Assembly (NCBI RefSeq): GCF_050870875.2
Contig: NZ_CP194041.2
Location: forward strand, 2,852,001-2,916,000
From: Agarivorans sp050870875
GTDB taxonomy: Bacteria > Pseudomonadota > Gammaproteobacteria > Enterobacterales > Celerinatantimonadaceae
DNA length: 64,000 nucleotides
Reading direction: 5' to 3'
Positions 1 to 8,450 of the stretch are shown in pieces. A model generated the notes under the pieces. That model was not told the DNA's origin and made no database searches. It saw nothing but the letters and a program-made list of their open reading frames with translations. Within the stretch, counting starts at the first letter, position 1; each line of letters begins with the position of its first letter. Made by a program: the position numbers and the translations under genes.

Positions 1-528
1 TTTTAGGTGAAACTGTAAGCAACGAGATAACACGGTCACCGGCAACTTCTGAGGATCGGTGGTTGCTAATAAAAATTTAACGTGTTCCGGAGGCTCTTCC
101 AGCGTTTTCAACAAAGCATTAAAGCTATGTCGAGATAACATGTGCACTTCATCAATCAAGTACACCTTATAACGACCTTTCGCCGGGCTATATTGCACGT
201 TGTCCAACAGTTCGCGGGTATCTTCAACTTTGGTCCGAGATGCCGCATCAATTTCTAACAAGTCGACAAAGTTACCTTGGTCAACCTCGATGCAATTACT
301 ACATTGTCCACAAGGCTGAGATGAAACGCCCAGTTCACAGTTAAGACTCTTGGCAAACAAACGTGCAATAGTCGTTTTACCCACACCACGAGTACCACTA
401 AATAAATAGGCATGGTGAAGACGCTGCTGATCTAAAGAGTTAATCAAGCCCGCGAGAACATGCTGTTGAGCAACCACCTGCTGAAAGGTTTTCGGCCGCC
501 ATTTTCTTGCCAGTGCTTGATACTTCAT
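1..528 (-). CDS. dnaX: DNA polymerase III subunit gamma/tau (partial, N-terminal 176 residues)
   Basis: This is the clamp-loader ATPase subunit of the replicative DNA polymerase. The frame is open through the left edge, so only the N-terminus is present; it begins MKYQALARKWRP at an ATG at 526-528. Visible motifs are the Walker A GTRGVGKT near residue 45-52, a zinc-binding cysteine group around residues 64-79, the DEVHM Walker B near 126 and a LLKTLEEPP segment. The similarity to E. coli DnaX is near continuous. It starts 13 bases after the apt stop, so apt-dnaX is probably one transcript, as in many gammaproteobacteria. Whether a tau/gamma frameshift site exists cannot be seen here because the 3' part is outside the window. 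Confidence 0.97.
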   Translation of the reverse strand, partial: MKYQALARKWRPKTFQQVVAQQHVLAGLINSLDQQRLHHAYLFSGTRGVGKTTIARLFAKSLNCELGVSSQPCGQCSNCIEVDQGNFVDLLEIDAASRTKVEDTRELLDNVQYSPAKGRYKVYLIDEVHMLSRHSFNALLKTLEEPPEHVKFLLATTDPQKLPVTVLSRCLQFHLK

Positions 529-541
529 GAATGATACTTTC

Positions 542-1087
542 CTATTCGCCTTCAAACTCAACTAAGCAAGTTGATTCTACCCCAAGGGTGGTTAACTTTT
601 GCGATCCCGGTAAGTCTATCAAATTAATCACAAAAGCCGCATAGTTAATCTCTCCCCCTAAGCGCCGAATCAATTTTACTGCGGCTTCAGCAGTTCCACC
701 AGTCGCTATCAGATCATCGACTAATAAAACCTTATCACCGGGTTCAATTGCATCGGTATGGATCTCTAGCGTGTCCATGCCGTATTCAAGCTCATAACTT
801 TCACCAATCACTGCTCGGGGCAACTTTCCAGGTTTACGTACTGGAATAAAACCAACACCAAGAGCTAAGGCGAGAGGTGCGCCAAAAATAAAGCCGCGTG
901 CTTCAGTACCAACCACCTTGGTGATACCCAGATCTTTAAAAGCTTGATGCCATAATTCAATGACCAGAGCAAAAGCTTTAGGATCTTCAATTAAACTCGT
1001 AACATCCCGAAATAAGATCCCCTCTTTTGGGTAATCAGGTATGGTAATAATTGCATCTTTAATATAGTCGAGGTTAATGCTGCTCAT
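542..1087 (-). CDS. apt: Adenine phosphoribosyltransferase
   Basis: It converts adenine and PRPP to AMP in cytosolic purine salvage. The PRPP-binding motif VLLVDDLIATGGTA is near residues 120-133 and the family hallmark DYPKEGILFRDVTSL is near the N-terminus. I chose the ATG at 1085-1087 (MSSINLDYIK). It has a GGA seven bases upstream and matches the usual start of the family, giving 181 residues. An in-frame ATG at 1099 would add four residues (MEYN) but lies directly after a T-run of a terminator-like hairpin and has no ribosome site. The gene is followed closely by dnaX. Confidence 0.95.
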   Translation of the reverse strand: MSSINLDYIKDAIITIPDYPKEGILFRDVTSLIEDPKAFALVIELWHQAFKDLGITKVVGTEARGFIFGAPLALALGVGFIPVRKPGKLPRAVIGESYELEYGMDTLEIHTDAIEPGDKVLLVDDLIATGGTAEAAVKLIRRLGGEINYAAFVINLIDLPGSQKLTTLGVESTCLVEFEGE

Positions 1088-1104
1088 GTTATATTCCATT
1101 TATC

Positions 1105-1133
1105 AAAAAAAAACGCCCAAACAATGGTGGGCG
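1105..1133 (-). terminator. Rho-independent terminator or attenuator just upstream of apt
   Basis: On the minus strand a 6-bp stem (CGCCCA/TGGGCG) with an 8-nt loop is followed by nine T residues, ending about 18 bases before the apt ATG. It lies downstream of the small ORF at 1208-1321 and could end that transcript. Alternatively it could act as an attenuator in the apt leader. The sequence does not decide between these. Confidence 0.7.
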
Positions 1134-1207
1134 CTATTTATAATTTTTAATTATCTCAATTTGACAGGATAAAGCAACGAACAGAAACCGCAAAAATTGC
1201 TGCAGTA

Positions 1208-1321
1208 TTAGCCAAATATTTTAATTAAAGACAAACTCAATGGTAGTGTCGGTAACAACAAAGCTACCACAAAACCTAGTAAATAGAATACGTTATAACT
1301 TTCTTTAAATTGATGATCCAT
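1208..1321 (-). CDS. Putative 37-residue membrane protein
   Basis: A short open frame on the minus strand begins MDHQFKESYNVFYLLGFVV. It contains one strongly hydrophobic stretch (about residues 12-34) with a Pro-containing centre, and ends IKIFG. GGGA lies about ten bases before the ATG. It is followed by the terminator-like hairpin at 1105-1133 and preceded by a perfect FNR-type palindrome at 1356-1369. I do not recognise the family. Single-helix proteins of this size are often subunits or regulators of membrane complexes, but no function can be assigned. The main doubt is that the ORF is short enough to occur by chance. Confidence 0.45.
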   Translation of the reverse strand: MDHQFKESYNVFYLLGFVVALLLPTLPLSLSLIKIFG

Positions 1322-1355
1322 CAACACTTTTCCCAAAAATTAAACTCAAACAACT

Positions 1356-1369
1356 TTGATCTAGATCAA
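1356..1369. promoter_or_regulatory. FNR/EtrA-type binding site
   Basis: TTGATCTAGATCAA is an exact match to the FNR consensus TTGAT-N4-ATCAA and a perfect palindrome. It lies 35 bases before the small minus-strand ORF and 139 bases before dusC. On the plus strand TATACT (1371-1376) could be a -10 element directly beside the box. On the minus strand a TTTAAT (1339-1344) could be a -10 with the box over the -35. Either geometry suits repression better than class II activation. The regulated direction is inferred, not shown. Confidence 0.6.
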
Positions 1370-1508
1370 TTATACTAGAATCACACGCCGTTAAACACCC
1401 AAATAAATTATGGAAATAGCTGTCATCGACTCATTTACCCCTCATTAATATCTGTAGCCGTAAGGCCTATGAAACGCTAGACTGTGCGCTTTTGACTGAA
1501 GGTAAAAT

Positions 1509-2450
1509 ATGCGTGTAGTTCTCGCCCCAATGGAAGGTGTCGCTGATGCGTCAATGCGACAACTATTATCCAGTTGTGGTGGCTACGATTGGTGTGTGAC
1601 CGAATTTATTCGCGTTACAAATATGCTATTACCTGACAAAGTCTTTTATAAGTATTGTCCTGAGCTCTATGACAATGGTTACATTGACCAGCAAACGCCA
1701 GTAAGAGTTCAACTGTTAGGTCAACACCCCACTCCGATGGCAGATAATGCCTGCCGGGCGATCGAGTTAGGCTCACACGGTTTAGACCTAAACTTTGGCT
1801 GCCCCAGTAAAACGGTTACGGGAAGTTGCGGTGGTGCATCAATGTTAAAAACCCCCCAGTCAATCTATGACGTGGTACGAGCGGTCCGCCAGGCAGTGCC
1901 CACTCTACACACCATTTCGGCTAAAATTCGACTCGGTTGGGAAGATAGAAGTGACTGTTTCGACATCGTGCAAGCGGTACAAGAAGCTGGAGCCGATGAA
2001 CTCACCATCCATGCTCGCAGTAAACTTGACGGTTACAAAGCGCCCGCGCACTGGCACTATATAAAACAACTCAAACAACGTTATCAAATCCCGATTATCG
2101 CCAATGGCGAAGTTTGGGACCGCGAAAGTTACTTGCAATGCCAACACCACAGTGGCTGCGATGATGTGATGATTGGGCGTGGGGCCCTCACTATTCCAAA
2201 CTTAGCCAAGGTAGTACGTGGAGAAGAATTTCCCTTAAGCTGGCAGGGTGTAATCGCCTTATTGCTCCGATATTCTGAGCACCAGATCAATCACGAGAAA
2301 TCTAAATACTATCAAAGCCGGGTAAAACAATGGCTCCGCTACTTAGTCGGATTTTATCCACAAGCCGATCAACTATTTAGAGATATTCGTAGCCTAAAGG
2401 AGACCCCCTCAATCATTCAAGCCATTGAAGCCCAACACAAGTATCTGTAG
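1509..2450 (+). CDS. dusC: tRNA-dihydrouridine(16) synthase DusC
   Basis: This FMN-dependent enzyme reduces uridine 16 in the tRNA D-loop. The N-terminal MRVVLAPMEGVADA is the FMN-site segment of the Dus family. LDLNFGCPSKTVTGSCGGASML carries the catalytic Cys (near residue 99), and IIANGEVWD and MIGRGAL follow in the usual order. The YDWCVTEFIRV segment near the N-terminus is typical of the DusC branch rather than DusA or DusB. The length of 313 residues is normal. The start ATG follows GAAGGTAAAAT. It is a single gene with a long upstream gap that contains the FNR-type box. Confidence 0.95.
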   Translation: MRVVLAPMEGVADASMRQLLSSCGGYDWCVTEFIRVTNMLLPDKVFYKYCPELYDNGYIDQQTPVRVQLLGQHPTPMADNACRAIELGSHGLDLNFGCPSKTVTGSCGGASMLKTPQSIYDVVRAVRQAVPTLHTISAKIRLGWEDRSDCFDIVQAVQEAGADELTIHARSKLDGYKAPAHWHYIKQLKQRYQIPIIANGEVWDRESYLQCQHHSGCDDVMIGRGALTIPNLAKVVRGEEFPLSWQGVIALLLRYSEHQINHEKSKYYQSRVKQWLRYLVGFYPQADQLFRDIRSLKETPSIIQAIEAQHKYL

Positions 2451-2622
2451 CACAACCAAGCCACCCAATACTGATAGAATTAATATTTATTTGTATTAGA
2501 TCAACAAATAGTGAATAAATGGGGGCTTATAAGTTTATAGGCTTTAGTTTTGATTCACATCATATCTCGAGAGTCAGCCCACTGTTTATACTGCTAACTC
2601 ACTTTATTATTTGGGGTTAACC

Positions 2623-2997
2623 GTGGAAACTAGAGATTATCAGCTGCAATTATTACAGCAACTTGAGCAGTTAAAGTCTGAAATAATCTCATTTTTAACT
2701 GCCTCAGAAAAATCCAGCATGAAATTAACTGCAGACAAGTTGCAAGCAATGAGTAATGAGCAGTTGATCGATCAGGCCTTAAAGCTTCAATACACCGAAC
2801 TAAATAATCAATTGAAGCAATTAAAAAGAGTAGATGCTGCTTTGTGCCAAATTGACCTAGGCCTTTATGGTTTATGCAGTGATTGTGAAGAAGTCATCGA
2901 GCAAGAACGTTTGGACAACGACCCAAGTACTCAGCGTTGTCAATGTTGCAGTGATAAACATCGACTATCAAGAAGACATCAATGCTTAGCGCTATAA
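2623..2997 (+). CDS. TraR/DksA-type C4 zinc-finger protein
   Basis: A DksA-family protein of about 124 residues. It has an N-terminal helical region, then LGLYGLCSDCEEVIEQERL and, 17 residues after the first Cys pair, CQCC, which together form the family CxxC-x17-CxxC zinc finger. Related proteins bind the RNA polymerase secondary channel, but this one is shorter than DksA itself (about 150) and the acidic coiled-coil tip is not evident. GTG at 2623 is the likely start because GGGG sits six bases upstream; a TTG at 2611 would put that site inside the gene. The role as a transcription regulator is inferred from the family. Confidence 0.85.
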   Translation: METRDYQLQLLQQLEQLKSEIISFLTASEKSSMKLTADKLQAMSNEQLIDQALKLQYTELNNQLKQLKRVDAALCQIDLGLYGLCSDCEEVIEQERLDNDPSTQRCQCCSDKHRLSRRHQCLAL

Positions 2998-3039
2998 GTA
3001 CGAAAAGTGTCGCTTACTGAGCGTCAGCACCACTTAAAC

Positions 3040-3077
3040 AAACAATCCGAAATATTGATTATTATTTCGGATTGTTT
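3040..3077 (+). terminator. Long inverted repeat after the DksA-like gene
   Basis: A perfect 14-bp inverted repeat (AAACAATCCGAAAT and its complement) with a 10-nt loop lies 43 bases after the stop codon. There is no clear T-run after it, so termination is likely but not certain. Confidence 0.5.
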
Positions 3078-3162
3078 ATGTCCTAATTTATAGCCCGCAC
3101 TCCAGAAAGCCCTCATTTCAAAACAATCTATTTATCATTTCGTTTATCTTCATCCAACAACA

Positions 3163-3190
3163 AAAATGCCGCTCAACACTGTGAACGGCA
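3163..3190 (-). terminator. Terminator of the first porin gene
   Basis: On the minus strand GCCGTTCA-loop-TGAGCGGC is followed by ATTTTTG, 47 bases after the porin stop codon. Confidence 0.7.
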
Positions 3191-3236
3191 GGGTTTAGTC
3201 CCGAGAAACTAAAGCGCTCGCGGATTGCTTAGAAAT

Positions 3237-4262
3237 TTAAAAATTGTAACGAACACCCGCAGCTAAGCGGTTGTCATCAGTCACTGCACCAGACACTGAT
3301 TTAGAGCTACTGTCCTGATACTCGGTGTACAACAAGATGTCGTTCCAATCATACATGGCACCCACTAAACCAGTTTTTAATTCAGCAGCTGAATGTTTAT
3401 CTTCCTGGTAGTTCCAGCCAGTGTATAGCTGTAAGCCCATGTCGAGAGTGTACATGAATACACCTTCATGGCCGTTTGCTTTATCCGATACACCATCAGC
3501 TGCGGTAAATTCAATATTGTTTTTAAATTCACCGTAAGTCACCGCCGCATAGATAGGACCTTGATTGTAACTAGCCGCAAATACCGCAAGTTTGATGTCT
3601 CCGTCGTTGTTTACCGCAACTTTCTCAGCATCGGTGCGGTTCATTTGGTGATAAGTTGCCGCTAAATTCAAACCAAAATCAAAGTCATAAGATAGTGCAG
3701 CAGAATAGCTGTCTTTACGGCCTTCTGTTTCATCAGCAAATTGGTATTGAGCGCTAAGGTTTATGTTGTGGAAGCTAGCATTGTATTGCAAAGCATCGTT
3801 GGCACGACCAGTACCCGTTTCACCAGATTCACCATCGTACAAACTCATGGCTGAGCCACCGTAGACCCAAAATACATCAGTTACGGCCGCCACCGTCGAA
3901 TAAGTAGACCATTGCTTACCATAAGAAACTGAACCGTAGTCCTGATGATCAAAGGCGATAAAACCTAAGCGATTGTAAAATGGTGCATCACTATCGCCAT
4001 TTGGTGTATTCATACCATATTCTAGAGTCGCTCGTGCAGCAAAGCCATGGCTTAATTGACGAGAGAAGTTAAGGTTTATCCGTGAAGAATTATCTTCTGA
4101 ACGCAGATCACGCTCACCGTCTTTATTGGCTGACTCAAGCATCAAGTTGATTCGACCACCAACCGAGAATGCATTCTCACCGTCGTTGTAAAGCTCTTGT
4201 GCGGTCGTTGTACCCGCGGTGAATAAAGCTGGAATAGCGATAGCTAAAATTGTTTTTTTCAT
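3237..4262 (-). CDS. Gram-negative general porin
   Basis: A trimeric-porin-family outer-membrane protein of 341 residues. The start at 4262 gives the signal peptide MKKTILAIAIPALFTAG with cleavage near TTAQA/E; an upstream in-frame ATG at 4304 would put 14 non-signal residues in front. The body shows alternating amphipathic strands and typical porin segments (GRINLMLES, GFAARATLEYGMN, YGSVSYGKQW), and it ends in a C-terminal Phe (AAGVRYNF) as BAM substrates do. It has its own terminator and a long leader. The next gene upstream is a second porin with an almost identical signal peptide, so the two are probably paralogues. Substrate selectivity is unknown. Confidence 0.9.
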   Translation of the reverse strand: MKKTILAIAIPALFTAGTTTAQELYNDGENAFSVGGRINLMLESANKDGERDLRSEDNSSRINLNFSRQLSHGFAARATLEYGMNTPNGDSDAPFYNRLGFIAFDHQDYGSVSYGKQWSTYSTVAAVTDVFWVYGGSAMSLYDGESGETGTGRANDALQYNASFHNINLSAQYQFADETEGRKDSYSAALSYDFDFGLNLAATYHQMNRTDAEKVAVNNDGDIKLAVFAASYNQGPIYAAVTYGEFKNNIEFTAADGVSDKANGHEGVFMYTLDMGLQLYTGWNYQEDKHSAAELKTGLVGAMYDWNDILLYTEYQDSSSKSVSGAVTDDNRLAAGVRYNF

Positions 4263-4398
4263 TGTTCCACTGCCTATTAAAGATGAATTATTAGCCTCTT
4301 CCATGACCCATTCTTACATCCTACGAATGGTATCCCTGAGCAGTGAAGTCCATCTCACGAGCGATATATTCACCTATAAACAGAACAAATTCAATATA

Positions 4399-4422
4399 TT
4401 TACAATATAAATTGAACTTTTT
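4399..4422 (-). promoter_or_regulatory. Element shared by the two porin leaders (copy 1)
   Basis: Read on the minus strand this is AAAGTTCAATTTATATTGT followed by AAA, about 140-160 bases before the porin ATG. A nearly identical element lies before the second porin at 6178-6202. The conservation in otherwise dissimilar leaders suggests a common promoter or regulator site. The factor is unknown. Confidence 0.35.
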
Positions 4423-4901
4423 AAAAATTAAAAACCAATAAATAAAATAAACATGACATTTAAATCTAAAGCATTGTGAATACCTAAAAACCATATAAAT
4501 AACAACATTCATCTATCGGTTGAAGGCTTACAAAAATCAATCCATCGATGGCCTCATCATCCGGCGTTGAAAAACGCCAAGCCCAAGCGATCATCTTCAA
4601 ACCTTGGAGCCCATTAGCGCTTTGTGTTCAATTTTTATTTAACATGAAATATTATCCATCACAGCTGGAGATATGCGCTGAGTGAAACCCGCGAACCACG
4701 ATCAAACAATGATTGAGTACTGTACTAAAGGAGAAAAACGATTAAATCCAGCGACTTCGACTGTGTTTTTTAGTTCTCTAATGAGGCTTGCTTCGGCTTG
4801 AAAGCGTGGGTCGAGCACTGATTCACCGAACAAGCACAACGGGCAACAGCAACGCAGCAGCCTAACAAGCTCAGCATTATAGAAATAGCGAGAAGATAAA
4901 A
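4423..4901. other. Intergenic region without a convincing gene
   Basis: This is the upstream region of the first porin. It holds a GGCGTT-GAAA-AACGCC hairpin (4563-4578) and a short GC-richer stretch that leads into the tandem repeat. The open frames here are short, overlap one another and read through the repeat, so I do not call a gene. Confidence 0.5.
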
Positions 4902-4929
4902 GGTAGAAGGTAGAAGGTAGAAGGTAGAA
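4902..4929. repeat. Four tandem copies of GGTAGAA
   Basis: The heptamer GGTAGAA is repeated four times without mismatch between the two porin genes, just past the second porin's terminator. A 7-bp unit is not a multiple of three, so copy-number change would shift a frame. No convincing gene crosses it. Confidence 0.9.
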
Positions 4930-4962
4930 ATAGTCCAGCAACAAGACAAGAGAAACAAATAC

Positions 4963-4988
4963 AAAAAAGCCCGCCGAAGCGAGCTTTT
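4963..4988 (-). terminator. Terminator of the second porin gene
   Basis: On the minus strand AGCTCGC-TTCG-GCGGGCT is followed by six T residues. The stable tetraloop stem sits 44 bases after the porin stop codon. Confidence 0.85.
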
Positions 4989-5031
4989 CATCAGGACTAA
5001 ACACTCAAGGTGTTTAAGACACTAACACAAC

Positions 5032-6075
5032 TTAGAAGTTGTATTGTAGTGACATTTCCCAGTAATCATCTGCACCATCAAGGCCGTTAACTTTGTACTC
5101 AGCCCAAGCTTTCATGTTGCTGTTAAAGGCGTACTGAGCGCCAAGTTTAAATGCATCAGCAGTATCAACGTTATCCTTATCTTCTTGAGCTGCATAACCT
5201 GTGTATAGTTTCACAGCATCAATCGTATAAGCGGCAACGATGTCGTAGCCTTCAAGCTCTGCATCACCCATTTTAGCGGTCACATAAGCAGCACCTAAGT
5301 ATAGGTTGTCTAAAGAGTAAGCGGCTGACAAAGCGAAGTTTTTCTTATCTTCGAAATTGGCGAATGTCTCTACATGGTAACCGACATAAGTAGAAAGACC
5401 GATATCAGCAAAGGTGTAACCTAAGGTACCTGCGTAGCCAGAATCTAAAGTTTCACCAGTTGCAGCAGGTGGAGTTGCTGAACCTGGATTCACACCAATT
5501 TTAAAGTTATCATCTTTAAACTGGTAAGAAGCGCCTACATAGAAGCCGCCAAATTCGCCGTTATAAACGATTTGACCTTCCTGACGACCATCTTCAATAT
5601 TATTAAAAGCTTCATAACCTACATCACCATTAAAGATATCGGTTGCTTCTACAGCCTTATAGAAGGCGGTATCGGTTTGACCAAATACCACTGTACCAGC
5701 ATCGTCAAATTCAAAACCAGCATATACGTGGCGAGCGGCAAACTGAGATTTAGATTCAGTTGTGACTGTGCAGGTAGATGCATTTGTATTATCTGTACAC
5801 TCGATTGAACCATCTGAAGATTTAGCGCTGTTTTCAGCGGCGATTTGCCATTCACCTTTGGCAATAGCGGCAAGGCCTGGGGCGATTTCTGATTTAACAT
5901 TGAAGCCCATACGTGCTGTACCCACACCATTGGTATCAGTACCATCATCGCTCATGGTGAACTGCATACGACCATATACGTCAGCAGATACGCCGTCTGC
6001 ATCATATACGTTTGCAGCTTGTGCTGAAGCTGCAAATAAAGCTGGTATTGCTACAGCTAGAATAGTTTTTTTCAT
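5032..6075 (-). CDS. Gram-negative general porin
   Basis: A 347-residue outer-membrane porin. The signal peptide is MKKTILAVAIPALFAASAQA with cleavage before ANVYDADG. ADVYGRMQFTMSDD is the usual first strand, GTVVFGQTDTAFYK and YTFADIGLSTYVGYH are later strands, and the chain ends in WEMSLQYNF. The start has AGGA directly upstream. A short Cys-containing loop (SIECTDNTNASTCTVTT) could form a disulphide on an extracellular loop. It has its own terminator and shares a leader element with the adjacent porin gene. The pair looks like an old tandem duplication. Confidence 0.92.
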   Translation of the reverse strand: MKKTILAVAIPALFAASAQAANVYDADGVSADVYGRMQFTMSDDGTDTNGVGTARMGFNVKSEIAPGLAAIAKGEWQIAAENSAKSSDGSIECTDNTNASTCTVTTESKSQFAARHVYAGFEFDDAGTVVFGQTDTAFYKAVEATDIFNGDVGYEAFNNIEDGRQEGQIVYNGEFGGFYVGASYQFKDDNFKIGVNPGSATPPAATGETLDSGYAGTLGYTFADIGLSTYVGYHVETFANFEDKKNFALSAAYSLDNLYLGAAYVTAKMGDAELEGYDIVAAYTIDAVKLYTGYAAQEDKDNVDTADAFKLGAQYAFNSNMKAWAEYKVNGLDGADDYWEMSLQYNF

Positions 6076-6177
6076 TTTCCTGTGCCTTCTTTAATTAATT
6101 AAACACTTATTCCTTAAATTCCCTGTGCGGCAGTGGTTTAGCACTGCACGAGCAATACATTAGCAAGCTGAAATTTT

Positions 6178-6202
6178 TTTGCAATAAAAAATTGAACTTT
6201 TA
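6178..6202 (-). promoter_or_regulatory. Element shared by the two porin leaders (copy 2)
   Basis: On the minus strand AAAGTTCAATTTTTTATTGC is followed by AAA, about 105-125 bases before the porin ATG. It matches the copy at 4399-4422 apart from a one-base spacing change and two substitutions. Nearby, GCAGTG-GTTTAG-CACTGC (6130-6147) forms a small hairpin in the leader. Confidence 0.35.
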
Positions 6203-6425
6203 TAAAATCGTGTAAATCGCTGTATCTACAACGATTTAAAGTGGTTAAACTGAATTATGGCGCGATATTCACCAATAAAATTGATAAAAGTGTGATCTAT
6301 GCAACTTAGTGCTAAGATTGAATTTTTACCCCATTTGCAGCATTTTATGCCATACAGGGGATAAACTTGCGAACAAGCCTAGACAAAGCACTCCAATTTA
6401 AGTGGTTCACAACATTGAGATCTTC

Positions 6426-8450
6426 ATGTTATCGGAAAAAAACAAACAAAAAATCCGCCTTTGGTATCGCACGCTTCAGGAGCAAAACTCAAATTTTGTG
6501 CCTAGAGCTGCACAAACTGCTTTAATTGCACAAATTTCCAAAACAATTGCTGGGGATATCAATCGCCACTCGCGGATCCTATTAGCAGAGGCGGGAACCG
6601 GAACCGGTAAATCGTTGGCTTATCTATTAGCGGCAATCCCTCTGGCCAAGGCCCTCAATAAAAAAATTGTAATCTCCACCGCAACGGTGGCCCTACAACA
6701 ACAACTCCTCGACAGCGATTTACCCTTAGTGCACCGCGCTGCCCACAGTGAGTTTCAATTCTGTTTAGCCAAGGGACGGCAACGTTATTGCTGTGCACAT
6801 AAACTGGTTGCCGCCCTCGCCCCAGAACAAGGCTTAAGTGCTAAACACATAGAACTTTGCAAACAACTGGCAGTGGCCCTGCAACAAGGTAAATGGGATG
6901 GCGACCGCGATACTTGGCCAAAGCCAATACCGTGGCAATTATGGCAACATGTGGTGGTCGATGGCTTAAGTTGCTCGGTACAATCGGCTCGCCACCGGAG
7001 TTGCCCCTTTCATAAGGCCCGTAAAGGCCTTAAAAAGGCCGATGTGATTATCAGCAATCACAGCTTATTACTCGCTGATTTACATGCCGGCAGCGGTCAT
7101 ATTTTGCCACCCGCAGAAGATTGCATCTATATATTAGATGAAGCTCATCAATTTCCTGAGATAGCCAGAGAATCCAGTGCCAACCATATTGCTTTAACGC
7201 AAGCCCTCAAGGAGTTAGCGGCCATTCAGCTGTTAGATAAAGAATTGTCGGCGCAACTAGACGCTTCTGCAATTGCCGCGACCAGCCTACAAGTCAGAGA
7301 AGCCTGCGCCGAGTTACAGCGCTGCTTCAATCAATTCAAAGACTTTGCAACCAGCAATCGAAGTCTATTCGACTCCAGCGGTCATTGGCGTTTCCCACTA
7401 GAGCAAACCCCCAGTGCGGTAAGTAATTTGGCGAAGAACTATCATCGCCAAGCCACCAAGCTCAATAACAATCTGCAATCCTATGCTGGGGTGATCCAGG
7501 AAAGCGTCGACAATAATCAACTCAAGTCTTCACTAGCCGAGGCTTTATTAAGCCGACTCAGCGTATTTCAGTACCTGACTGAATCTTGGGTTGATACCTT
7601 ATATAGCTATGCCAATGACAACCAGCAAAAAAATTATGCATTCTGGTTCAGCCTTCAAGACAAGGAAAGCTATATTTGCTGCTCGCCAATCGAAGTCGGG
7701 GGCTTACTGCAACAACTGCTGTGGCAAGATGCATTCTCGGTTATCGCGGTCTCTGCAACCCTGAGTGCCCTAGGCAAGTTTTCTTATTTCTTACAGCAAG
7801 TAGGGCTGCAAAAACTCAAGGCCGAACAACTGATCAAACTCCCCTCTCCCTTTAATTACCAACAAGTCTCATTGTCGGTTCCCAATGACGTGAGCGATCC
7901 TGACTCACCCAGTTTTGCCGCAGACGTTGCCCGTTATATCATCCGGGCCCAGCAGCATCAAGGCGGCATTTTAGTGCTATGTAACTCTTATCGACTAGTT
8001 TCATTGGTCGCAGAACAACTCGAGTCGGCAAAGATTGAGCACTTGTGGACCCAAGGAGAGTTGAGCAATCACCAATTGTTAGCCAAGCATCGCGCTTGTC
8101 GCAATAAACAGCAAACCAGTACCATACTCGCGACCATCGGCTTTAGTGAAGGGATCGATTTACCCGGAGAGTTACTCACCGATTTAATTATTGCCCGCTT
8201 GCCCTTTGCCGTCCCCACCGATCCGGTAATGGCTAGCCATGCAGAATTATTAGAAAGTCGCAATCAAAATCCCTTTATGCTGCTCACCTTACCCAGTGCC
8301 AGTCGAAAGCTAATACAAAGCTGTGGAAGATTAATGAGAAAAGAAAGTGATTCAGGTAGAATCACGCTGCTTGATAGTCGGCTCAGTTCACGCCGCTATG
8401 GTAGCCAATTGCTGGCTGCTTTACCTCCATATAATAGAAGTGATAGTTAA
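6426..8450 (+). CDS. dinG: ATP-dependent DNA helicase DinG
   Basis: A superfamily 2 XPD-like 5'-3' helicase that unwinds R-loops and damaged structures. The ATG at 6426 (MLSEKNKQKIRLWYRTLQEQ) matches the E. coli start and has GAG seven bases upstream; a GTG at 6402 is less likely. Motifs: Walker A AEAGTGTGKS, ATVALQQQL, DEAH box LDEAHQ, IISNHSLL, the SATL motif and the C-terminal QSCGRLMR. DinG carries a [4Fe-4S] cluster on four Cys. Here I see C122/C123, C183 and C193, while the Cys that should lie between the last two (E. coli C199) is absent. The TSUP gene follows with a TAATG overlap. Confidence 0.93.
   Translation: MLSEKNKQKIRLWYRTLQEQNSNFVPRAAQTALIAQISKTIAGDINRHSRILLAEAGTGTGKSLAYLLAAIPLAKALNKKIVISTATVALQQQLLDSDLPLVHRAAHSEFQFCLAKGRQRYCCAHKLVAALAPEQGLSAKHIELCKQLAVALQQGKWDGDRDTWPKPIPWQLWQHVVVDGLSCSVQSARHRSCPFHKARKGLKKADVIISNHSLLLADLHAGSGHILPPAEDCIYILDEAHQFPEIARESSANHIALTQALKELAAIQLLDKELSAQLDASAIAATSLQVREACAELQRCFNQFKDFATSNRSLFDSSGHWRFPLEQTPSAVSNLAKNYHRQATKLNNNLQSYAGVIQESVDNNQLKSSLAEALLSRLSVFQYLTESWVDTLYSYANDNQQKNYAFWFSLQDKESYICCSPIEVGGLLQQLLWQDAFSVIAVSATLSALGKFSYFLQQVGLQKLKAEQLIKLPSPFNYQQVSLSVPNDVSDPDSPSFAADVARYIIRAQQHQGGILVLCNSYRLVSLVAEQLESAKIEHLWTQGELSNHQLLAKHRACRNKQQTSTILATIGFSEGIDLPGELLTDLIIARLPFAVPTDPVMASHAELLESRNQNPFMLLTLPSASRKLIQSCGRLMRKESDSGRITLLDSRLSSRRYGSQLLAALPPYNRSDS

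Noticed and set aside
1867..2150. Overlapping frames on both strands inside dusC
   Set aside because: They are frame shadows within the conserved catalytic region of dusC.
4702..5004. Minus-strand frames of 73 and 100 residues with repeated STFYLLP
   Set aside because: The repeated peptide only reflects the GGTAGAA tandem repeat read in frame. The frames run through the porin terminator and have no family resemblance.
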